From Phenylobacterium sp. (GTDB taxonomy: Bacteria > Pseudomonadota > Alphaproteobacteria > Caulobacterales > Caulobacteraceae), in NCBI GenBank assembly GCA_025350885.1, contig JANXXA010000417.1:1-6422 (forward strand): 6,422 nucleotides of DNA, given 5' to 3'. Made by a program: the position numbers and the translations under genes. Below the pieces are notes generated by a model. That model saw only the letters and a program-made list of their open reading frames with translations. It was not told the DNA's origin and made no database searches. Shown one piece after another: positions 5,587 through 6,422 of this stretch. The stretch's first letter is position 1; each line of letters opens with the position of its first letter.

Positions 5587-6422
5587 TCACGCGATGACCG
5601 TCGTGGTTGGCGAGGCGGTGACGAAGCGGCCGCCCCAGTCGCGGATGAAGGCCGTCTGGCCGATGATCTCGTCCTTCAGGTTCCACGGCAGGATCACCAG
5701 GTCGTCGGGCCGCACGTCACCGATTGTGTCGGGGCTGAGCACCGGCAAGTGGCTGCCGGGCAGGAACCGGCCCTGTTTGGCGGCGCTGGCGTCGAACACC
5801 ACGGCGATGTCGGCCGTGGTCGTCCCACAGTAGTTGAGGAAGGTGTTGCCCTTGGCCGCCGCGCCATAGGCGCAGACCCGTCGGCCGGCGGCCTTCTCCG
5901 CCGCCAGGAACGCCCGAAAGCTGGCGCGCACCGCCTCGACCCTGGGCGCGAAGCCGGCGTAGGTCTCTATGCGGCCAAGGCGGGCGGCGGCTTCCTCGGC
6001 CCGCAGCGCACCTAGCGCCTCGGTTTCCGCATGGCCGGACGCCTCATGGCAGCAGAACAGCCTGAGCGATCCGCCGTGGGTGGCAAGTCGTTCGACATCG
6101 AACGGTCTCAGGTCCTTGGCCCGCAGCACCTGCTCCACCGCCAGCAGCGACAGATAGGAAAAGTGCTCGTGATAGATGGTGTCGAACTGCACCTTGTCGA
6201 TCAGGTTCAAGAGGTGCGGGAACTCGAAGGTCAGCACGCCCTCGGCCTTCAGCACCTCACGGAAACCGGCCACGAAGTCAGCGATGTCGGGCACGTGGGC
6301 CAGCACATTGTTGGCCGCCATCAGGTCGGCGCGGACGCCGCGCGCCGCCAGATCGCGCGCTGTCGCCTCGCCGAAGAACGCCACCTCGGTGGGCACGCCA
6401 ATGGCGCGCGCGGCTTGCGCGG
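5587..6422 (-). CDS. TylC3-type NDP-sugar C-methyltransferase, C-terminal ~278 residues (cut by right edge)
   Basis: This is a SAM-dependent C-methyltransferase of the TylC3/EryBIII/TcaB9 family, which adds a methyl branch at C3 of an NDP-4-keto-deoxyhexose. The frame is open to the right edge; family members are about 410 residues, so roughly the first 130 are missing (the zinc-binding domain and the SAM glycine motif). Visible family marks are MAANNVLAHVPDIADFV, GVLTFEFPHL, IYHEHFSY (6177-6154), THGGSLRLFCCH, YGAAAKGNTFLNYCG, KQGRFLPGSHLPVLSPD and LILPWNLKDEI. The YHEH segment holds the His/Glu pair proposed to act as base in TcaB9. A GTG at 6396-6394 is only an internal valine of the conserved GVPTEVAFFG stretch, not the start. 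It is the first visible gene of the minus-strand run, so any promoter is off the window. The exact sugar substrate cannot be read from the sequence. Confidence 0.94.
   Translation of the reverse strand, partial: AQAARAIGVPTEVAFFGEATARDLAARGVRADLMAANNVLAHVPDIADFVAGFREVLKAEGVLTFEFPHLLNLIDKVQFDTIYHEHFSYLSLLAVEQVLRAKDLRPFDVERLATHGGSLRLFCCHEASGHAETEALGALRAEEAAARLGRIETYAGFAPRVEAVRASFRAFLAAEKAAGRRVCAYGAAAKGNTFLNYCGTTTADIAVVFDASAAKQGRFLPGSHLPVLSPDTIGDVRPDDLVILPWNLKDEIIGQTAFIRDWGGRFVTASPTTTVIA

Overview
The window is GC-rich throughout, with third codon positions almost all G or C. The first gene reads like the phosphate sensor kinase PhoR of Caulobacter-type bacteria. Together these point to an alphaproteobacterium, most likely in the Caulobacteraceae (Caulobacter/Phenylobacterium type). 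The assignment is by recognition, not by a search.

Layout. Bases 1-530 (minus) hold the N-terminal part of a membrane-anchored PAS histidine kinase, probably PhoR, cut by the left edge. Bases 531-775 form a divergent intergenic region with a PHO-box-like element at 620-637 on the phoR side and several inverted repeats. Bases 776-3061 (plus) encode a 761-residue protein with N-terminal TPR repeats and a C-terminal GT41 (OGT/SPINDLY) glycosyltransferase. It meets the next transcription unit tail to tail with only 8 bp between stop codons. Bases 3070-6422 (minus) carry a tightly packed run of five genes. In transcription order they are: a TylC3-type sugar C-methyltransferase (N-terminus beyond the right edge), an RmlC-type 3,5-epimerase, a hexapeptide acyltransferase, an extended SDR NAD(P)-dependent sugar reductase/epimerase, and a CysE-like hexapeptide acyltransferase that starts at a TTG inside the stop of the gene before it.

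How the genes fit together. The minus-strand run has the enzymes expected for converting an NDP-4-keto-6-deoxyhexose into a branched, epimerised, reduced and acylated deoxysugar: C-methylation next to the 4-keto group, epimerisation at C5 and/or C3, 4-keto reduction, and O- or N-acylation. The sugar is probably destined for O-antigen, capsule or a glycoprotein. The early steps (nucleotidylyltransferase, 4,6-dehydratase) are not in the window and may lie past 6422. The convergent GT41 enzyme could glycosylate a protein. Whether it uses the sugar made next door is the most interesting open question, and is inference only. No RNA genes, insertion sequences, CRISPR arrays or rho-independent terminators were found.
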